Assembly (NCBI GenBank): GCA_018432315.1
Contig: JAHDLB010000006.1
Span: 62,001-126,000, forward strand
Length of the DNA: 64,000 nt
Source of the DNA: Anaerolineae bacterium
GTDB lineage: Bacteria; Chloroflexota; Anaerolineae; Aggregatilineales; Aggregatilineaceae
Direction of reading: 5' to 3'
Shown: piece after piece, positions 60,831 to 64,000 of the stretch
Numbering within the stretch: position 1 is the first letter of the stretch
How the letters are laid out: every line of letters starts with the position of its first letter
Made by a program: the position numbers and the translations under genes
Notes under the pieces: generated by a model
Databases searched by the model: none
Told to the model about the DNA's origin: nothing
Seen by the model: the letters and a program-made list of their open reading frames with translations, nothing else

Positions 60831-62798
60831 CTATTCACGCGCGGCCCACAGCAGCACGCTCGTATCTTCTTCCTCGATGAGCCAGCGTGCGAACCAGTTG
60901 CGCGCCGCCACCATGTTACGGTCGCGGTCCTCTTCTTCCAGAAAGCGCGTGCGGTCCGGGCAGCTAAACGCCTCGTAGGTGGGCCGCATCTTGTCGAACA
61001 TGGCCCGCGCCGCGCGCGTCGATGGACGCCGCATCGGATAGACGAACATCACCGGGCGAGGCGCGATCAGCCGTGCCACATCGCTCAACTCGACATAACG
61101 CCGCAGGCTGGGCACGAAGTCGCAGCCGTGTCCCAGCACTTCGAGCGGGTCGATCCCGCCGCCCACGTAGTTGTCGATCACCGTGGCGCGGATGCGCTCG
61201 TCGAGGGCGGCGGAATACAGCGCCAGCCCGGCGCCCGCGCCATGCCCGATGACGCCCAGGTGTTCCGGCTTGACGTCCAGGCGCTCCTGGAGGTAATCCA
61301 GCCCGCGCAAACCGTCCCCGATAGCTGTCGCCAGCCACGTCCGACCGATCAGGCGCGCGATGTTGTCCAGCGCCACGTGATCCACCTTGCCCAGCTCGCC
61401 AAAACCGCGCTCTTCCAGCGCCAGGACCAGATACCCTGCCTGGGCCAGCACCAACCCATCCACCTGATTCCGGCCCGCCTCCAGCCCGGCAACCTGCCGG
61501 ATCGTCCCGTGGCCGGGATAGACCAGCAGCGCCGGCAGTCTTCCATCGACGTCGGCGGGGCGCAGCACGTAGCCGGGCAGGACCAGGCCATCCGCCGCCG
61601 TAAGCCGGATCGCGATGCGCTCGACTCCGCTCACCACGCTGGAATCCACCTGCTCCACGTGCACGTGGCCCGCCGGGACGTAATCCAGCCCGATCAGTTC
61701 CCGCAGGCGGTCACGCAAGCTCTGCCGCCACTGCCGCCACTCGTCACCGCGTTGGCCCCGGTAGGCCATCGACGGCACCCACCCGTTGACCTCGGCCAGC
61801 AGTTTTCCTAACGGCTCGTCGGGGTTGGGCTGCACGACGAGCTCTTCCGATTCGGCGCGATCGTGCGCCAGGCTCTGGAAGAAACCGGCCACCGAGCGCG
61901 CCGCGGACTGCATCACCCGCTCGACCGGGCCGGGCCGGTGCTGCGTCTCGGCGATCTGTGCCACCGCGTCGCGCAGCGAGATCTGCCCGCCATAGCGCTC
62001 GGCCAGTTCCTTGCGGTGGCGGCTGACCCACACGTACAGATCGGCTTCCGTCCGGCCCGGAAATTGATCCAACACCCCGGATTCCTTGATGATCTCGATC
62101 GCGGTAGTATAGATCATGTCGTACCAGGCCGACGCCGCATCTCGATACGAGCGAGGCTCGCCGTCGATCCGCTCCAGGTTTTCCCGGTACAGCTCGATCT
62201 CGAGTTCCAGTTCCGGATACATACCCGGCTCGGTCAGGATGATGTTCTGATCCGGCTGCGTAACGTCAAGCTCTGTGTGGTCCAGGAAGGCCCGGTACTC
62301 CGCCTTGACGATGAGCTCGCTGAGTTCCGCCTCCGCCGACACCCCGCCCACCGGCGTCTGGTACTCCCACACGTACGCCTCGATCGTCTGCATCCCGAAC
62401 TGGCGGGCCACCGAAACCCGGTGATTGCCGTCCTTCACGAAATAGGCTTCGCCCACCTTGTACAGCTCGATCGGGGGCAGGCCGGAATCGAACTGAAGCT
62501 CCGCGACCCGCCGCCAGCGCTGGCCGTCGCCCTCCACCAGCGGCAGAAACGTGCGCGTGAAGTCGTGATAGCGTCCCACACTGCCCACGATCTGGCTCAA
62601 CGGCACCTGCTGCAGCCCGCGATAAGCGCTCTGGGTCAGGCGGAGTTTCTGCTGCACGTCCTCGAACGACAGCAGGCTGACAGGCTGCCGCGTCAATCCG
62701 AGCGCGCTGGACAGCCGCTGGTAGAAGGCCTGCCGGCGCGCCTGATTCCATTTCTCGCGTGACTGGCTCTGCGCCGTCATGCTCGTATCTTCGCTCAT
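60831..62798 (-). CDS. ParB-like domain fused to an alpha/beta-hydrolase-like domain lacking its Ser nucleophile
   Basis: A 655-residue cytoplasmic protein. The N-terminal ~150 residues hold a ParB/sulfiredoxin-like fold with FVKDGNHRVSVARQFGM (Asp123-Arg127). A helical middle part (~160-330) follows, then an acetyl-xylan-esterase/dienelactone-hydrolase-like domain (~370-640; PALLVYPGHGTIRQ, LVLALEERGFGE, ALDERIRATVIDNYVGG). The nucleophile elbow, normally G-x-S-x-G, reads GHGAG (residues 518-522), with Gly520 where Ser belongs. No His is found in the C-terminal segment where the triad His should be. The hydrolase half is therefore probably a binding module. AAAAGGAT precedes ATG 62798. Confidence 0.78.
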   Translation of the reverse strand: MSEDTSMTAQSQSREKWNQARRQAFYQRLSSALGLTRQPVSLLSFEDVQQKLRLTQSAYRGLQQVPLSQIVGSVGRYHDFTRTFLPLVEGDGQRWRRVAELQFDSGLPPIELYKVGEAYFVKDGNHRVSVARQFGMQTIEAYVWEYQTPVGGVSAEAELSELIVKAEYRAFLDHTELDVTQPDQNIILTEPGMYPELELEIELYRENLERIDGEPRSYRDAASAWYDMIYTTAIEIIKESGVLDQFPGRTEADLYVWVSRHRKELAERYGGQISLRDAVAQIAETQHRPGPVERVMQSAARSVAGFFQSLAHDRAESEELVVQPNPDEPLGKLLAEVNGWVPSMAYRGQRGDEWRQWRQSLRDRLRELIGLDYVPAGHVHVEQVDSSVVSGVERIAIRLTAADGLVLPGYVLRPADVDGRLPALLVYPGHGTIRQVAGLEAGRNQVDGLVLAQAGYLVLALEERGFGELGKVDHVALDNIARLIGRTWLATAIGDGLRGLDYLQERLDVKPEHLGVIGHGAGAGLALYSAALDERIRATVIDNYVGGGIDPLEVLGHGCDFVPSLRRYVELSDVARLIAPRPVMFVYPMRRPSTRAARAMFDKMRPTYEAFSCPDRTRFLEEEDRDRNMVAARNWFARWLIEEEDTSVLLWAARE

Positions 62799-62983
62799 TG
62801 CGCGATCCTTTTCCGCAGCGACACCGTCCCATGCCCGGTCACCTGGGCAAAACGGTGCGCATCGATCGGAATGGCATATTTCACTGCCGCCTATTGTAGA
62901 CTCTTTTGCCGCCGATTACCGCAATGTCAGGACATGGCCTGGGCAGAAACGCGTCTTCTCCTGGTCGGGCACGGAGAAACAGG

Positions 62984-62989
62984 TATAAT
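62984..62989 (+). promoter_or_regulatory. -10 element of the acyl-AMP ligase gene
   Basis: A consensus TATAAT, 60 bp upstream of the ATG at 63050. No good -35 is seen. Confidence 0.55.
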
Positions 62990-63049
62990 CGCGGTCGATT
63001 TGCTCGTTTCGCTATCTCTATCGCCCAACAACGAAATGGCCGACTCATC

Positions 63050-64000
63050 ATGACACAGACGACCCAGACACAGCTAACCGTTCGCATGGACGACCGGCCC
63101 GCCACTCTGTTGGCCTGCGCCCAGGAACTGGCCGGCTCAGCGTCTAATCGTACCGCGCTGACGCTGTTCGCGCCCAACGAAAGCCATTCGATCACCTATC
63201 GCGAGTTTTTCGACCAGGCGGCCCGCTATGCCCGCGCGCTCGAGAAAGCGGGTGTGCAGTCCGGCGACCTGGTCGTGCTGGTGCTCCAGCATGGGCCGGA
63301 CGTGCTGTACGGGTTCTGGGGAGCGATGCTGGTCGGTGCCGTCCCGTCGATCTTCCCATTCCTGACCCCCAAGCTCGATCCGGACCGCTACTACGAAAGC
63401 GTGCGCGCCCTGGTCGAGCTGTCCGCCGTCAAGGCCGTCGTCACCTACCCGGACATGCAAGGCGCGCTCGAACACCATCTGGACGGCATTCCCACGCTGG
63501 GCGCCATCCTGAACGTGACCGATCTCGAGCCGGAAGGCACGCTCGACGACTACCTGGGCCGCGATCTGGCCCGGCCCGGCGACACGGCGTTTCTGCAGCA
63601 CTCGTCCGGCAGCACGGGGCTGCAAAAAGGCGTGATGCTGTCGCACGCCGCCGTGCTCAACCAGGTGGCGGCCTACAGCGCCGCCATCGACCTGTCGACC
63701 GACGACGTGATCGTGAGCTGGCTGCCGCTCTACCACGACATGGGGTTGATCGCGGGCTTCATCATGCCCATCATCCAGGGCATCCCCCTGGTGCTCATGT
63801 CGCCCTTCGACTGGGTGCGCGAGCCTCACATCCTGCTGCACGCCATCCAGCGCCACGGCGGGACGTTGTGCTGGCTGCCAAATTTCGCCTACAGCTTCCT
63901 GGCGACCCGCGTCCGCAAATCGATGCTCGACGGCCTGGACCTGTCCAGCCTGCGCGCGGTGATCAACTGCTCGGAGCCGGTGCGCGACGAGAGTCACGCG
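63050..64000 (+). CDS. Acyl-AMP ligase/synthetase, FAAL-like (3' partial)
   Basis: The frame is open to the window edge (317 codons seen). It is an AMP-binding (ANL) enzyme that activates a carboxylic acid with ATP. Visible: an N-terminal SITYREFFDQAARYARALEKAGV, the P-loop LQHSSGSTGLQKGVMLSH (residues ~183-200), and SWLPLYHDMGLIAGF, which is typical of fatty acyl-AMP ligases and long-chain acyl synthetases of polyketide/lipid clusters. ATG 63050 has no strong ribosome-binding site but gives the usual N-terminus. Downstream genes beyond the window would show whether a carrier protein or PKS follows. Confidence 0.88.
   Translation, partial: MTQTTQTQLTVRMDDRPATLLACAQELAGSASNRTALTLFAPNESHSITYREFFDQAARYARALEKAGVQSGDLVVLVLQHGPDVLYGFWGAMLVGAVPSIFPFLTPKLDPDRYYESVRALVELSAVKAVVTYPDMQGALEHHLDGIPTLGAILNVTDLEPEGTLDDYLGRDLARPGDTAFLQHSSGSTGLQKGVMLSHAAVLNQVAAYSAAIDLSTDDVIVSWLPLYHDMGLIAGFIMPIIQGIPLVLMSPFDWVREPHILLHAIQRHGGTLCWLPNFAYSFLATRVRKSMLDGLDLSSLRAVINCSEPVRDESHA

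Noticed and set aside
1-64000. tRNA, rRNA, transposase, integrase or attachment sites
   Set aside because: None was recognised by eye on either strand; a covariance-model and profile search would be needed to exclude short ones.

Overview
This GC-rich window looks like a chromosomal segment of a Chloroflexota bacterium, probably Anaerolineae-like. That is an inference from gene style: many secreted proteins with Thr/Pro-rich linkers and LysM domains, DUF11-type repeat proteins, several eukaryote-like Ser/Thr kinases, GT39 and GT4 glycosyltransferases, and no sign of an outer-membrane system. No rRNA, tRNA, CRISPR array, transposase or phage gene was recognised. The 5' edge cuts a receiver/CpaE-like ATPase gene and the 3' edge cuts an acyl-adenylating enzyme gene.

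Layout. 1-4.1 kb: partial CpaE-like ATPase, a Sir2 deacylase overlapping a GAF histidine kinase, and a convergent zinc alcohol dehydrogenase. 4.2-12.7 kb: a small lipoprotein, a two-gene LysM operon, a membrane NERD/GIY-YIG-like protein with a GT39 enzyme, an SPFH pair and a NUDIX hydrolase. 12.7-17.2 kb: two convergent secreted glycoside-hydrolase-like proteins. 17.5-21.6 kb: a DUF1015-ACT pair, a small unknown gene, and a kinase with an extracellular NBR1-type Ig-like domain. 21.7-32.7 kb: one 3671-residue surface protein with about 27 DUF11-like repeats, an LPATG sorting signal, a transmembrane hairpin and its own C-terminal sortase domain. 32.8-38.3 kb: an envelope-glycan cluster (two GT4 enzymes divergent from a GT39 enzyme and a flippase), followed by a LysM/L,D-transpeptidase. 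39.7-43.2 kb: indolepyruvate oxidoreductase, YjbQ and a histidine phosphatase. 43.2-50.8 kb: a kinase-TPR protein, a third glycoside-hydrolase-like protein and a heterodimeric ABC exporter. 50.8-55.5 kb: a 0.57-kb non-coding stretch, two tail-anchored small proteins, a TIR-TPR protein and a short GH3-type adenylating enzyme. 55.5-60 kb: a third kinase, a PD40-SH3-CARDB secreted protein and glycerate kinase. 60.1-64 kb: two tandem cyclic-di-AMP receptor-like genes, a ParB-like/alpha-beta-hydrolase fusion lacking its nucleophile, and the partial acyl-AMP ligase.

Taken together, most genes serve the cell envelope (surface display, glycan synthesis and export, peptidoglycan binding and cross-linking) and signalling (kinases, TIR, c-di-AMP). 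The strongest candidate for something undescribed is the giant protein that carries both an LPXTG sorting signal and a complete-looking sortase domain on one chain. Also notable are two of three glycoside-hydrolase-like proteins with Glu-to-Gln changes at catalytic positions, the ParB-like/dead-hydrolase fusion, and the TIR-TPR neighbourhood. All start sites, promoters and terminators were read by eye and none was tested computationally.
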